DNA from: Cladocopium goreaui | Lineage: Eukaryota; Sar; Dinophyceae; Suessiales; Symbiodiniaceae | DNA length: 64,000 bases | Reading direction: 5' to 3' | Assembly (NCBI GenBank): GCA_947184155.2 | Contig: CAMXCT020001757.1 | Coordinates: forward strand, 244,970 to 308,969 | Part shown: in pieces, positions 1 to 11,827 of the stretch | Layout of the letters: each line of letters begins with the position of its first letter | Position numbering within the stretch: the first letter of the stretch is position 1 | Made by a program: the position numbers and the translations under genes | Notes under the pieces: generated by a model | Told to the model about the DNA's origin: nothing | The model's input: only the letters and a program-made list of their open reading frames with translations | Database searches by the model: none

Positions 1-318
1 TAAATTTGGTGTTTTTTTTCCTCACGTAAATTTTGTTGTTGTAAGGTTGGCGTTTTTTCCCGACGTAATTTTTTATGCTGTAAATTTGGCATTTTTGATT
101 CATTATGATTATGAAGTTTGATTCAGTATTCTGATAAGTGATAAGGTAGGTTAAAGTATGTGTTTTTGTCAGCCCACCAGTTGAAAGGTTATTAAGTTAT
201 CAATAAGTTATCCAGCCATCCATGTCAATGATGATAAAATTACATGTTTAAAAACTAAGTTCAAGTTAAGTTCAAAAATGTAGAAAAATATTTTAAAATA
301 AAACATTGTAAATTTCTG
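1..318. repeat. AT-rich non-coding DNA with inverted copies of a 40-bp repeat
   Basis: Bases 1-95 hold degenerate copies of a unit containing ACGTAAATTTT and TGTAA..GGCG. They are reverse-complement relatives of the tandem units at 1897-2155, so the two may be the arms of one larger inverted-repeat element cut by the window edge. The rest is AT-rich and I see no gene in it. Confidence 0.5.
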
Positions 319-970
319 GTACATCCGAACGGTTCAGAACGGTTCAGGCGTCTCCGAACTATCCCGAACTATCCCGAACTATTCCGAACTAATCCGAACT
401 CAGGCCTCCGATACATCCGAACGGTTCAGAACGGTTCAGGCGTATCAGGTTTGTGCCTTAGATTCTAAGCTTAAAAGTGGGCAATTTTTACAACATAACA
501 AGTTGAAGATGCATGACTTGTAAACAAGTAAAGGTTTTAAGCTATGAGGTTTTAAGTTAATTAGTTAATTACAAATTATAAGAGGAAGAAAAGTTGTAAG
601 ACAAGTGATGTCAGTTGCAAGTTGTGAGTTGTAAATTGCCATAAGTCAAGGTACTTCAAGTAAAACTTCGGTGAAGAAAAGCATGTCTGAAAGTAACTTA
701 GGCTGTGACACAAGTCGTGGCAGAATGTTTTCCCAAAGAACGGGGCTGGAAGAAACTTAGGCTAAATTTCACAATCTTCTGAAAAGTATATGTCACACCC
801 AAACCCGTCTAAGGCAGGCAATCTTGTCACGTGAGCGGTCAGTGGTCCTCTGGGATCCATCCTGGGGGCAAGGATGAGGAAAACGAAGTGACACCTGAAC
901 CGTTCTGAACCGTTCGGATGTATTTCATATAGTTCGGGATAGTTCGGGATAGTTCGGGATAGTTCGGGAC
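319..970. repeat. Inverted-repeat (foldback-like) element
   Basis: The left side (about 319-445) is built of CCGAACGGTTCAGAACGGTTCAGG blocks and CCCGAACTAT repeats, quoted here as ACGGTTCAGAACGGTTCAGG plus CCCGAACTAT. The right side (about 893-970) has the same blocks reversed, as CCTGAACCGTTCTGAACCGT and ATAGTTCGGG. The middle, about 450 bp, has no convincing coding sequence. It looks like a small non-autonomous foldback element. Target duplications were not resolved. Confidence 0.55.
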
Positions 971-1472
971 TGTGCCCATGTTAGGCGTTGGCCTCTATAA
1001 TTTGCCTGTGTGTCACCACACATTTGCCCATAAGTTTACAGTACTAGTCTTACAGTACTTCAGTGAGATCGAATTTTACCTGGTTTCAAAACGCATACAA
1101 CCCACATACATACATACAGACATAGACATGCATGCATGCATGCATACATCCTGTTATATCTTTGCTTTATTGATCGGACCTGCCTTTCTCGCAGGTGAGT
1201 CTTGTCTTGTTACCTGCCGTTATCTACCAATTTTACTTGCCACAGCCTACCAGGATCTACCAGGTTTAAGGAAACAAATTAGTTCATCATTTATTCAGCA
1301 TTATGTACTATGCAACACTTACACGCAGGAAGTGACGATGTGACAACGCAACCATGTACCAATGTGTGACAGTGACCCTCACACAATGGAAGAACCACAG
1401 CCACAAGCACGGTTATCACCAAGAACGGAGCAACGAGAACAAGAACAGGAAAACAAAGGAAAAGAAGAAGAG
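971..1472. other. No recognised gene
   Basis: Open frames here are short and their translations resemble no protein I know. There is a short CATG/CATACATA run near 1105-1150. Confidence 0.5.
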
Positions 1473-1572
1473 CAACAACAACAACAACAACAACCACGAC
1501 GACCACGACGACGACGACGACGACGACGACTTCGACGACGACGACGACGACGACGACGACAACGACAACGGC
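1473..1572. repeat. (CAA)n/(CGA)n microsatellite
   Basis: Trinucleotide runs CAA and then CGA/CGACGA keep several frames open on both strands, giving poly-Gln, poly-Arg, poly-Asp or poly-Val. These translations are products of the repeat and not evidence for a gene. Confidence 0.85.
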
Positions 1573-1896
1573 AAAACCAACCAATGAAGGACAAAAACAA
1601 GTTAAACACACCCACCAGATTCAATGCCAGCTGAGTTTCAAAAAACAAACCAAAACCCAAACTGTGGAATCAGGAGTGTGACAATACAAAAAGAATTGAC
1701 CCATCTCAATATCAAAACAATCATTGCAATAACGACATGAACATAAATGGGCGCGCATAGTCAATCATAAATCATGACTCATGACGCATAAATCACAGGA
1801 AACAAAAAATATACAACTCACAGTGTCAGTCATGACTTGAAGCAAGAAAAGTTTGGGGTTGATAACATCAATCATGACATGAACAAGACTAAAAGT
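1573..1896. other. No recognised gene
   Basis: AT-rich sequence with scattered ATCATGACA words. I see no supported coding or RNA gene. Confidence 0.5.
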
Positions 1897-2155
1897 GGCG
1901 TTTACAAGATCCAAACCTATGTAAGAAAAAAGAATTTGGCTTTTGTACAGCGTCAAAATGTACGTTAAAAAAAATCGGCGTTTACAACGTCAAAATTTAC
2001 GTAAGACAAAAAAAATGGCGTTTACAACGTCAAAATTTACGTAAGACAAAAAAATCGGCGTTTACAACGTCAAAATTTACGTAAGGGAAAAAAAATCGGC
2101 GTTTACAACGTCAAAATTTACGTAAGAAAAACAAAAATTGGGGTTTACAACGTCA
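1897..2155. repeat. Tandem repeat, about 40-bp unit, six copies
   Basis: GGCGTTTACAA begins units near 1897, 1937 (degenerate), 1977, 2017, 2057 and 2098. Each contains CGTCAAAATTTACGTAAG followed by an A-run. The unit is related, inverted, to bases 1-95. Confidence 0.8.
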
Positions 2156-2292
2156 CCGACAACGTCAACCAGAACGGTACACGTCAGCCGAAACACAAAG
2201 GGGCAATTATAGAGGCAGGTGCCTGAACCAATTTATAATTTACAATAAAAATATAACGATGGTGGCAATGTTTCGATACTTATATTTTGGCA

Positions 2293-2318
2293 GTTAAGTT
2301 CAGAATTCTGAACTTGAC
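2293..2318. repeat. 26-bp palindrome, left copy
   Basis: GTTAAGTTCAGAA followed by its near-perfect reverse complement, centred on an EcoRI-type GAATTC. Four more copies lie at 3237-3383, on the other side of the satellite block. Confidence 0.85.
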
Positions 2319-2465
2319 TATTTTTTCCCCACCTGCCAGGTGAGGGTTGTTAGATTTTATGTCAGTTGCCTGCTCCTCCTCTCCTCTCCTCTCCTCCTCA
2401 TCTCCTCTCCTCCTCCTCCTCGTCGTCCTCCTCGTCCTCCTCGTCCAACTGCGACCCGCGATCCA

Positions 2466-2705
2466 CAGTGTTCTCTGTCGGACATCAACCACGACCATCC
2501 ATGCTCAGTGTTCCCTGCCGGACCTCAACCACGACCATCCACGCCCAGTGTTCCCTGCCGGACCTCAACCACGACCATCCCCGCCCAGTGTTCCCTGCCG
2601 GACCTCAACCGCGAGTATCCCCGCCCAGTGTTCCCTGCCGGACCTCAACCACGACCATCCACGCCCAGTGTTCCCTGCCGGACCTCAACCGCGAGTATCC
2701 CCGCC
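2466..2705 (+). repeat. 40-bp tandem repeat, six copies
   Basis: Units start at 2466, 2506, 2546, 2586, 2626 and 2666. Each begins CAGTGTTCCCTGCCGGACCT. Because 40 is not a multiple of three, the same peptide phrase (VFPAGPQPRPS, CSLPDLN, VPCRTST) rotates through all three frames. That argues against coding. Confidence 0.9.
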
Positions 2706-3180
2706 AAAAGATATGCCACATAGAGTGCCAGAAGATATGCCAGATAGAATGTTAGAAGATATGCCAGATAGAATGCCAGAAGGTATGCCAGATAGAATGC
2801 CAGATAGAATGTCAGCTAGAATGCCAGAAGATATGCCAGATAAAGTGCCAGAATGTTTGCCAGATAGAATGCCAGCAGATTTGCCAGATAATATGCCAGA
2901 AGAGATGCTAGATAGAATGCCAGATGGAATGCCAGAAGATTTGCCAGATAATATGCCAGAAGATATGCCAGATAGAATGCCAGATGGAATGCCAGAAGAT
3001 ATGCCAGAACATATGCCAGAAGAAATGCCAGAAGATATGCCAGAACATCTGCCAGAAGATATGCCAGAACATCTGCCAGAAGATATGCCAGGTAGAATGC
3101 CAGAAGATATGCCAGATAGAATGCCAGATCAAATGCCAGAAAATATGTCAGATAGAATGCCAGAAGATTTGCCAGTAACA
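2706..3180 (+). repeat. 12/15-bp minisatellite with a long open frame (MPEDMPDR-type)
   Basis: Repeats of ATGCCAGAAGAT and ATGCCAGATAGA, all multiples of three bases, keep a plus-strand frame open. That frame starts at 2347, runs to 3255 (302 codons) and reads as MPDR, MPED and MPEH words. The minus strand is also open for over 100 codons. The frame crosses the 40-bp satellite with no domain or splice context. I treat it as repeat DNA, though a low-complexity acidic/basic protein cannot be excluded. Confidence 0.75.
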
Positions 3181-3236
3181 AAATGTATAAATGTCATGGT
3201 GGGGATCACACGAAGTAAAGTATTTTTTTTAAAGCA

Positions 3237-3383
3237 GTTAATCTCAGAATTCTGAACTTAACTTTCTTTTCCTGGAGTTAAGTTCAGAATTCTGAACTTA
3301 ACTGCCTTTTTGGTTAGTTAAGTTCAGAATTCTGAGCTTAACTGCTTTTCTTTATGAGTTAAGTTCAGAATTCTGAACTTAAG
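3237..3383. repeat. Four tandem 26-bp palindromes at 40-bp spacing
   Basis: Copies lie at 3237-3262, 3277-3302, 3317-3342 and 3358-3383, each close to GTTAAGTTCAGAA plus its reverse complement. Each can form a 13-bp-stem cruciform or hairpin. With the copy at 2293 they bracket the satellites at 2466-3180. Confidence 0.85.
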
Positions 3384-3480
3384 TGCCATATTGCACATCG
3401 ATGTTTTATGTGGTTTTTATGATTTGGAACTTGGAACTGTATTGTTTGTGTGTTCAGTAGAGAAAAAATGGCAAACAATG

Positions 3481-5451
3481 TTAGCACATGGGAAGCAAGG
3501 CTGACAGACATACAGTCAATGATAACACATGTAATGCCGCACAGCTTTCATTTAATGCCACAGGGCACAAACATAGGCAATGCACTGAATTTCTGAAGGA
3601 AAAAATGAATGGAAATGCATCGCCCCCAGCATAGCGGGTGACAAAGTGGCAAAGGTCTTCCAAGAGCTGTGGATCCACAATGGTGGTGGCTTGGATTGTC
3701 TTCTTGATTTCCTTGAGTGCCATCCCATGCTGGAACAAATCGGCTAGTTGTGCAGCCAACTCCAATTCACTGGGAGCCTTGCTGATGGCATTGGCAGAAT
3801 TCAGGGCCCCTTGGAGCAGGGATGGCAACATGGGCCATTGCTTTTCCACCATCAAGTGGCTAAAAATTAGCCATTGCCAGCCATTCTGGATGAGGTCCCA
3901 TGCTGGATCACCCCTTGGAACCTCAATGGCTTGTCCATTTTCTGGTATGCAACCATGCTGGATGGCTCTCAAAAATGCAGTTGTGTGGGAAGCAGAGAGT
4001 GGCACAAGGAAAGAACAGCAAATTCAAAGGGAAAGGTTGTCTCTTGGTTGGAAAAAAACAAAATTGCTTTGAGGTGTGCCTGGAAACGTTCTTGGCCAGA
4101 CACAGGTGCCATGGAGCCTGCTGCCTCCTGGATGATGGCCTTGTTGGCATTGATTTGCTGCTCCCTCTTGGCTGCGCCAATGCTCAACTCCATGGCCATG
4201 CTTTCCCCAAGCAACTGCCTTTTCATTCCAATGGCCAGCATCTGTTGGCCTTTGGCCAACGTGACCAGCCATGAAATCATCTGCTTGGCTCTGTTGTGGG
4301 GATGGCACAAAACCTGGGATGGTGTCACACCAGTTTGGCAATGAACCAGCCCATGTTTTTGGAGGACAGCCACCAACTGGTCCACAACCTGGTTCACTGG
4401 TTTCTTGGATTCCAGCAAGGCTTTGATGTCAGCAACACAAGTTGGGTCAATCACCATGGCAGCTGCAGCCATGGTTTCCTTGGAAAACCCTATAAGCTCT
4501 GTATGGCTGCCACTTGCAGTCAGTGACAAAGTGACATTCAAAAAAATATTACCTTCTGTGGATGTTTTTGGTTAAATGCCAAATGGCTTCAAAAAGTTTG
4601 GCCTGGGCCCACGCAATGGAAATATTCCACCATGACTGTTCCCAAGGCTGCAATGCCAGCATGGCCATATGAAGCATTTGCAGCTAGCTGTGATGCCAAA
4701 ACAAGAACATAAATGGAAATGTCATGGGCTGCCAAATTCTCAAACTGATGCCGGAAGAAACAGCAGGTTCTTCTTTCCCACAGCCATCATCATGAGCTAG
4801 TTCACTCCTTGGAATCTTCATTTTCAGCTGAAAGCTGGTGTTCCTTGGATTCCTTGGATTTCTTGTAGCGCTGCCCGTGCTTCAAAGATTCCTTGTCCTT
4901 GTCTTCTTGGAGTAGCAAGAAGATGGGCTTCAACTGGTCTTCCTCCAATGGCACCACCAAATCAGACTTGGTGGGCCTTTGGCTTTGCATCAAGCAGTCA
5001 ATGGTTGCATCTCCCAATGGCACTTGCATACCTGTGGGCCTCCCTCCACCCTTTTCCTCTTGGGCTTCCCTGGCTGGCACTCTTCATCAAATGTGCCATC
5101 TTTGTTGGAATGATCTGTTTTAGTCATTTTAGTCCACATGGTGTTCCTTTTGGTGATCAAATCTTGGAAACCTCGATGGTTGGAGAAAGAAGCATTTTTT
5201 CCTGCTTCCTTGCCAAAAATAATTTGGTTCAATGGCTGGGATGTTGGCCTCAATTGCAACCACTTGCGCTCATCATGTTCTTGGATGAGAGCTGGAGGCA
5301 ACGCAATGGCTTTGGCATCATTGCAGCTGATGGCCACTTGAGTTTGGATTTCTAAGTTCATGATTGCATGTGGAGCAGGTGGCTGCAAGTGCAAAGACAC
5401 ATGTTTGCAATGCCGTATGTGGCCAAACATGCATGCCCAACGTTTGTACAT
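3481..5451 (-). pseudogene. Decayed dinoflagellate hypothetical protein gene
   Basis: Several minus-strand open segments follow one another in protein order but in different frames: 5451-4990, 5080-4802, 4541-3969 and 4005-3481. The first contains IMNLEIQTQVAISCND and KRNTMWTKMTK. The second has PLEEDQLKPIF. The third has AKGQQMLAIGMKRQLLGES. The fourth has GDPAWDLIQNGWQWLIFSH and SKAPSELELAAQLADLF. The shift between segments near 5045 and again near 3990 looks like single-base indels, because neither junction has good splice signals. From memory, the GDPAW..QNGWQWL and KRQLLGES phrases resemble a repeated hypothetical family in Symbiodiniaceae genomes. I could not check this, and I assign no function. 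Unrecognised introns are the main alternative to frameshift decay. Confidence 0.5.
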
Positions 5452-5539
5452 GCAATTCCATGTGGCTGCAAAATTGCAGTGGCAATCTCACTTGAAATGC
5501 CATGTGGAAAAAATGTTTGATGCGACACATTACACACAA

Positions 5540-5830
5540 ACCTGGGAAAACAGCTTTTTGTTAACTATTGCTAAGTTGGTTAACTTTTAGCTAAAAGTTA
5601 GCTAACTCTGACTCTCGGTAACTCTAGGCTAAAAATAAACATGACTTATGTTAAGTTAAAGAAGTTGTTTAACTCTTAACAAAAAATGTCAGTTCATCTA
5701 AGATACATTACTAGTTACAACATGCTACAACCTTTTGAACTAGTCTTACAACTTGTTACATCTTGTTAGAACTTGTTACAACTAGTTACAGCTATTTATG
5801 AACATCCCTAACTTACATAACTAGCAACAA
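5540..5830. repeat. Low-complexity TTAGCT/GTTACAACT repeats
   Basis: Runs of GTTAACTTTTAGCTAAAAG, then repeated ACTTGTTAC and ACTAGTTAC words. Similar GTTATAAGTTA-type words recur in the ends of the element at 27839-29922. Confidence 0.6.
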
Positions 5831-6200
5831 AAAAACGGGATTATTTAAGTTTCTGCACGTTGCTAAAAGGTTGGCAGGCGTCGGTCAAATTGAGAGATGT
5901 TTATTAAGGTCAATCTTCGTGGCAGGCACAGTATTTGATGACCTTGGACGACGATTTGAAAGGGTCGAAAGTCTCGTTGTGTGAAGCTGTCGTCGAATTT
6001 GAGTTTGGACATGATGATGATTCCGTGTGGCAAGTGCAGCACTTCGGATGCCTCGGGCTCATTTTTCAAGGCAGCCGCAGTTCTTTGTAGACCTCCAAAA
6101 AATGCCGAAACCTATAGTAAAACTTTGTTTTTGACTTTTGACATTCCCAATCCAATGTTCATTTTTCGTTGTGCGCGTAATGTTTTGTGAACATCTAACA
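5831..6200. other. No recognised gene
   Basis: Mixed sequence. The open frames at 5863-6069 (minus) and 5981-6190 (plus) overlap each other antisense, and neither shows a recognisable domain. Confidence 0.45.
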
Positions 6201-6425
6201 TGTGCTCGCGCAACCCTCTCACTTTGGGCCTCTCAGATCGCTCTCGTCGTGGCGTGGCGCGGTGCTCATTTTGAGATTGCTCGTGCAACCCTGTCGGCAT
6301 TTTGAGGGACCTCTTGGCAAGATTTGCTTGTCAAGATCTCTGCGCAAACTCTCTATAAAAGACATCCTTGTCAAGATCTCTGCGCAATTATCTTTGTTCC
6401 AAAGCAATGAAATCAAGGATCATGG
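6201..6425. repeat. Dispersed repeat shared, inverted, with 22850-23160
   Basis: Contains CACTTTGGGCCTCTCAGATC, GCGGTGCTCATTTTGAGATT and repeated GTCAAGATCTCTGCGCAA. The same words occur as reverse complements near 22858-22945. The continuing AGATCTTGCCAAGAG words expand further at 22960-23520. Confidence 0.65.
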
Positions 6426-6454
6426 AAGGATGGAAGGCTTGTTGCGGTAGGGGC

Positions 6455-6720
6455 GGTGCAAGACACAGACAGGTACAGTACGAAGGGGTGTAGGTACGGT
6501 ACGATAGAAACATGGGTTCGGTGCGGTTGGTACATGGGTACGGTACGGTAGGTACATGGGTACGGTACGGTTGGTACATGGTACGGTACGGTTGGTACAT
6601 GGGTACGGTACGGTACGGTAGGTACATGGGTACAGTACGGTACGGACATGGGTACGGTACGGTAGGTACAAGGGTATGGTACAGTAAGTACATGGGTATG
6701 GTACTGGGGTGCAGGTGTAT
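6455..6720. repeat. GGTAC/ACGGT tandem repeat
   Basis: Degenerate repeats of GGTACGGTACGGTTGGTACATG. Related arrays lie at 8478-8560 and 32810-33220. Minus-strand frames reading CTYRTVP and HVPTVPY are repeat artefacts. Confidence 0.85.
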
Positions 6721-8477
6721 GGGCACTTCATGGTGCGACCAAAATGTTGGGTCGGGACAAGGTATCGTACGGCAGGACCCTCTATGATACGCCGATACGC
6801 CGCATCTATGCAGGAAACGCGGTATGACAATGCCAGTGCATGCGGGAAACTCACAGGTTGTGTAGAGTAGGCATGAGTAGGTCTTAATCTCATTTAATCT
6901 CTAGAAATATTTTTAGGTAACTCTTTTCCACAAGTAGATGTGTAACAAGCACAAGGTGACTTGCGTCACTAAAGCAAACCAAAGAACATTGACGAAGGAA
7001 CTCATCAGACTTTACATATCTTAAAAGAGCCTAAGATTGCCCTGGCTTTGCAAGACCCTTGATCTTTGCCGGAACTATGGGAGCTGGACTGACCGCAACC
7101 ATCTTTCCCCAGGAAACGGAAACAATCTTTTCATCAACCTTCTGTTTTCGGTGTTTAAATAATTTTAAATACGTCCTTGTCTGTTACAGCTCGGCGTCCC
7201 TTGAATGTCTAACGTGGCTAGTTTGGGAAACAGTCCTCCAATCGTGCTGGTGTGGTATAGTTGTGCGGACGCAAGAAGCTGCCACTGTGGCAGAAAGGGC
7301 AGGTGCAGAGAGCGTAGACTAGACATGCTTCAAAGGCCAAGAAATTAATAGATATTTTTTTATATGTGCTGAAACACATCTGCCCTGATCACGCTAAGCA
7401 TTGATGCAGGCTCAGGAAAGGCAACCCAATTATTATCAAGAGAACACGCCGCCCTTTTGCTTTTCCCCTTTGCTAACGCACACGCGCAAGCACACAAAAA
7501 CCTACAAATCTTGTCAATTTCGCGAAAGTTAAGGCTAGACGCGACGAGGGGAGATTCCAAACAAAAGTATCATGTCGGGATTGCTCACCTTGAACTACTC
7601 TTCAATTGCGGCAACCGTGCTCTCTGACATCATGAGACATTCCTCAGGACCGTGAAACTGAAACACAAGCAAGCCCTTTGCCAATACATGGGGGAATAAA
7701 ATTAGGAGACTGAAAGATAGCCATCTTCATCTCATGATTCATTATATACTCATTTCCCACAATGTGGGCTGAACCTGCTTGTCAAAGCATGGACGGCAAC
7801 TCAACTGTGTGGATGGTGTGGCAAACCAACACTTCAGAGAAAATTATCCACATTTTTAAAACAACGTATCGGTGATGAGACCTTGTATTAACCTGTAGAT
7901 TTTGATGCAAAACAAGCCGGCGACAGTTCTTAATTTTCCGCGCGAACTTTTCCTTCTGCGACATGTACTGTGGACTATTGAAATGACACAAGACATTGCA
8001 ACAAGGAACTGTCAGGCGCAGGTCGCCGAAGGATACAATAGCCTATGGTCCCAGGGATCAGGGTATTTGGGCAATTGAACTGCAAGTGGGTTGCCCAATA
8101 ATGATGCATTGTGCAGACATCGGGTGTTCTGTCTGGTTACATATGTCCGGCCACTATTTGTCTCGAAAATATATCTCTTGCAAAACTGATGGCGCTACGC
8201 CACATTTCATCATCAAACAGCAAAATCCTCGCTGCATAGGTCCAAGGCAAAACCGTGGTTAACCCTTATTGAATGCCATATTGTCCCCTCCACCATCCCT
8301 GATATTGCACCCGCTCCAGCGACATGATTGCACCGCACCCATTGCTAGCAAAACGATGCTTTGTTAGCACAAATTGCAAACAAAACGCCTGTTTGTTAGC
8401 AATGTACCAGGTACAGGGTCAACAAAAAGGCCTTTTGCTAGCAATTTTTGCTAACAAAACGGGCGTTTGTCGGAAAC
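6721..8477. other. Long stretch with no recognised gene
   Basis: Open frames up to 88 codons occur (7059-7322, 7360-7560, 7782-7991, 7996-8262). None has a domain, a compositional signature or a neighbouring exon that would support it. It may be intron or intergenic DNA. Confidence 0.5.
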
Positions 8478-8560
8478 AGGTACGGGTACGGGTACAGGTA
8501 CGGATACAGGTACGGTACAGATACGGGTACAGGTACGGGTACAGGTATGGGTGCAGGTAT
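8478..8560. repeat. GGTACGGGTACAGGTACGG repeat
   Basis: A short array related to the one at 6455-6720. It follows several TTTGTTAGCAA words (8340-8470). Confidence 0.8.
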
Positions 8561-9516
8561 TCGACAAGGGCCGCTGGTGTAGTCATTAGTCGGCCGCGCA
8601 ATATTTGTGCACCTTGCCGTGCGATATCTGCGCACCTAGCACCAGTCAACAGACAAATAGAACTTTTGAAACATCCTGGTTGGGAATGCTGATAAATAAC
8701 TTAGGGTCACAACGTAGTGATACATGTCAAAGCTATGCAAATACCGTTGGGTTTCTGGCTCCTCCTTCCTAGATGGTGTCAAACCTTGGATGGCGGCCGA
8801 TTTATCCACAAGGCGGCAAACCTCAGGTGATGCTTACTTATATATGTTTTTAGTGTCACACACAGTGATGGCCCGGCCACCGAAATTAAAGAAATGCCCA
8901 AGGAATAAACTCAACAGGCCCTACATTCTAGTTTCAACAAAGTACAGTACAGTTGTAATCATCCATCAATGTTTGGTTTTTGATAGTGCAGGGTTCAGTC
9001 TCTGTGAGCTGGGTACATGCTGTGTCGATAACCCACAGGCTGCCCTATTTTCAGTACCCTTGGAAAAGCAAGCCCGCAATTTGCAGGCAATGCCGTCCAC
9101 AGCCTTGAATAGAGGGCAATGCCGACATGCTCTACGTTCAAAAAATGAATGAGATAGCTAGCTAAGCCCAAATAAAGTTTAGGGGCAGCACCAATGACTG
9201 TCGAGTTTCAAATCGCAGATATACGCGCTTCAACTCAAGAAATGCTTCGAAGAAATTGGTGCATACCAGAATCTTGAGCACATATTTTGCATTGACAACG
9301 TGATGTGCTCTTTTGTTCGGTCCCCTCGATGGACGCAAGCCTACCTAGAAATTTGGAATGTCACTGCAGCATTGAAAAAACATGGTGCTAATCCCTCAAA
9401 CCTCCTGATGCACTTAAAATATACACACGTCAAACATCTTTGGTCTTTGGCCATGTGAGTCTTGCAGCAAGTGTCTTGCCTATGTCGACTTTTCCTGCAA
9501 AGGTAAGCGAGAAGGA
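8561..9516. other. No supported gene; one weak plus-strand open frame
   Basis: The frame 8724-9152 (142 codons) begins MSKLCKYRWVSG and is the best open frame here. It has no recognisable domain and I do not call it a gene. Confidence 0.4.
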
Positions 9517-9518
9517 TT

Positions 9519-9633
9519 CCCAGAACTTCCATTCCTCCTTATTTAAGGAATTCCTCCTTAAAATTCCTCCTTAAATTAAGGTGGAATTTTTGAAAAATTC
9601 CTCCTTAAAATTCCTCCTTAAATTTTCAATTGC
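9519..9633. repeat. Copy A left terminal and subterminal repeats
   Basis: The terminus CCCAGAACTTCCATTCC is followed by repeated TTCCTCCTTA and AAGGAATTCC words in both orientations. This is the arrangement expected of multiple transposase-binding sites near a DNA transposon end. Confidence 0.85.
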
Positions 9634-9704
9634 AAGGAGATCTTGCACCTCCTTCAGCAGGACACTTGAAACCTCCTTATCCCAGATCCTGGCAGCAAAA
9701 CTTT

Positions 9705-11366
9705 TCACTTCAGCTCTGGAATCACTTGTGCTCGAAAACTTTGCAGAACACGCATGCCTATGGAATAAGGGTTGTGGCTTCCACCTTTCACAGCTCCTAA
9801 GTGAGCTAGGAAGCCACCAAAGTCTTCGTCTCGATATGTCCAACTGTCTGACGGGCAAGAGTTCTGGAGCAATAAATCTAAGAAGCTGTGGTGCTTTGGT
9901 TTGATCTTCCAAGTATGGTCAGTCTCGTTTTCCAAGCTCTTGCACTACAGCAAAAACTGTCTGCCATGCAGCAGCATTGACTGGTGATTCCATAGATTCT
10001 TGGACAAGAAAGAATAACATTGCCACAGTTCTGTGGCAGCCATCTTGATTGTATATTCAAGCACATTGTCATCAGCCAAAAATTCATCGCAGATTTGTTT
10101 TGCAAAAGTAATCAACCCTCGAGCTTCTGCAGCTTTGGCTCGAAGTTTTGGACTTGAACTGGCTTTCTTTCTGATCATGAGGACTGTCAAAGTAGGAAGC
10201 TTGTTTTCCAAGCTTTTCACCCTTTCTCTGACATTGTTGCCAGGCAAGTGATTTCCAGAGGCAATTAAATGGTGAAAAACATTGCCCATAAAATCTGCTG
10301 CCACGCCCAAGTCCACAATGTGAAGCCAGTCCACAAGAAATTGTTTGCTTGTCAGTCCTGGTGTTTGAAACAATTCATTGATGTCAATGCCAGAATTGGA
10401 AATGGATTGCAACAAAGTGAAATGGTCCAAAGGATCAAATGCCTTGCAGCTTTCAAAGTGTCGAATTTCAATTGGTTTGCGCAAGCACAAATGGCAGCAT
10501 CCTTGTTTGTCTCGCCATCCAGGAAATTGGAAAACTTCTTTTCTCATAGCCCAATCACCTCTCACTTCAAGTAAAAAAGCAGTGAAAGGCAATGCCTTGC
10601 CATTGAATGTGCTTCGTTTTTTGTCGCCTGGGTGCCAAAATCTGCCATCATGCCTTGCTGAAGGCCAAGTGCAATTGGCTAAGTGAATAAAAGACCAAGA
10701 CAAAATTCCTAACATCTTCGACAAAGTTACTCCCTTGATGCACCAGTGCTTTGGAGTACAGCACAAAGGGATTCGCAAAGTGCCATTAGGTGGAAGTAAG
10801 CCAGGAAAATTCAATGAGATGCATTCCAAAGTTTGACTTCTGTCATAATTGTAAGGTGTGCCATCGATCCAAAGGCCGAGTCCTATGGCTTCTCGAACTT
10901 GGAATTGCATTTGCATGTTCGCCAAATGTTTCTTGCTGAGTTCACACATGCCACCAGTCTGCAGCAAGTCTTTCTTCTCAGAGCGCTTCGAGAAGACAAA
11001 AAGAATCTCATGTGGCAAAAGAAAAGGTATCTTCTTCATCTCTTCTGCTTGTGTTCCAGGATTGTAGCAAGGGATCAATGCAATGTATTCATTGAACCAC
11101 AGGCAATTCTTCAACATTTTTCTTTTCATATCCCTTGCCAAATTCTTTTCCCAATTGGCTTGCTTCTCACCACTGCCAGATTTCTCTGCACCTTTGACCA
11201 AATCTTTCACACCAGTGGCTCCAGCTATTTGTGCATCTTTCATGAGCTCATTGGCTCTTCTAGCAGAGACAGTCTTGGCCAAAAGCAAATTGGAAACATT
11301 GTGTCGAAACCTCTTCTGGTCAGGTTCCCTAAGGGTAGACAAATCTACCTTTCTCTTGTGAAACAT
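9705..11366 (-). pseudogene. DDE-type transposase, copy A (nonsense mutation and internal deletion)
   Basis: The frame from 11366 runs 473 codons to a TAG at about 9945, then continues in the same frame to 9705 (ending RAQVIPELK). Copy B reads Cys codons across that site, so the stop is a mutation. Visible motifs are LWIDGTPYNYDR with D168 as candidate first catalytic Asp, VRGDWAMRKEVF with D271 as candidate second Asp, GCCHLC (C291, C294), and VDWLHIVDLG with a D346-x2-H349 motif. A candidate third acidic residue is E446 in AATELWQCY. The order D, D, C-x2-C, D-x2-H fits the C/D(2)H pattern reported for CMC, hAT and MULE-type transposases. Thirteen residues present in B after RVKSL are missing here. 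The role would be cutting and joining DNA at the element ends. The product is probably inactive. Confidence 0.7.
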
Positions 11367-11668
11367 GGCTTGTGCTGGAAAAACATGTCAACATAAAAGT
11401 TCATAAGATCCCAGAAGACAAGAAGTTACACATTGTATTTAGTTAATGCTAATTTTGGCCAATGCTTTGAAACAGGGAAACAGTAAAGGAGATCTTACAC
11501 CTCCTTGAGTCTTGTACACCAGCTTAGAAGCAGGCTCTTTTTCTAGCGACAGTTACCAGCTGCGCATCTTCCAAGCAGATCCCTGCGATATTTTAATCTG
11601 CATTTCCACATTCCAAAACTGACAACTGCACCAAATGCGCTTTCCAAAATCTAAGGGCCAAACAGCTC

Positions 11669-11827
11669 CTACAGCAATGCCTGGTGAGTTTTCACCTTGG
11701 CTTTTGCTTCTTGCAGCTTCTCTTGGCTGGAAGCAAGCCATGCTTTGGCAGCAGGCAATGATTTTGAAAGGCTTTCAGGAGAAGTGTCCTCAGGAGCAAG
11801 ATCTTCACTGGCTGCGACATAGGATCG
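11669..11827 (-). pseudogene. 3' remnant of the lysine-rich element gene
   Basis: Collinear with the last roughly 53 codons of the 311-codon frame in copy B (51110-52045). The sequence breaks at 11827, where about 1.34 kb present in B is missing. The open frame at 11553-11741 is a different, antisense-frame reading and is not the gene. Confidence 0.65.

Noticed and set aside
2347..3255. 302-codon MPEDMPDR protein
   Set aside because: The frame depends on stop-free repeats, the 40-bp part rotates through frames, and the opposite strand is equally open.
9634..9654. AAGGAG as a bacterial ribosome-binding site
   Set aside because: The context is eukaryotic, the hexamer is part of a hairpin, and no start codons follow at the expected distance.
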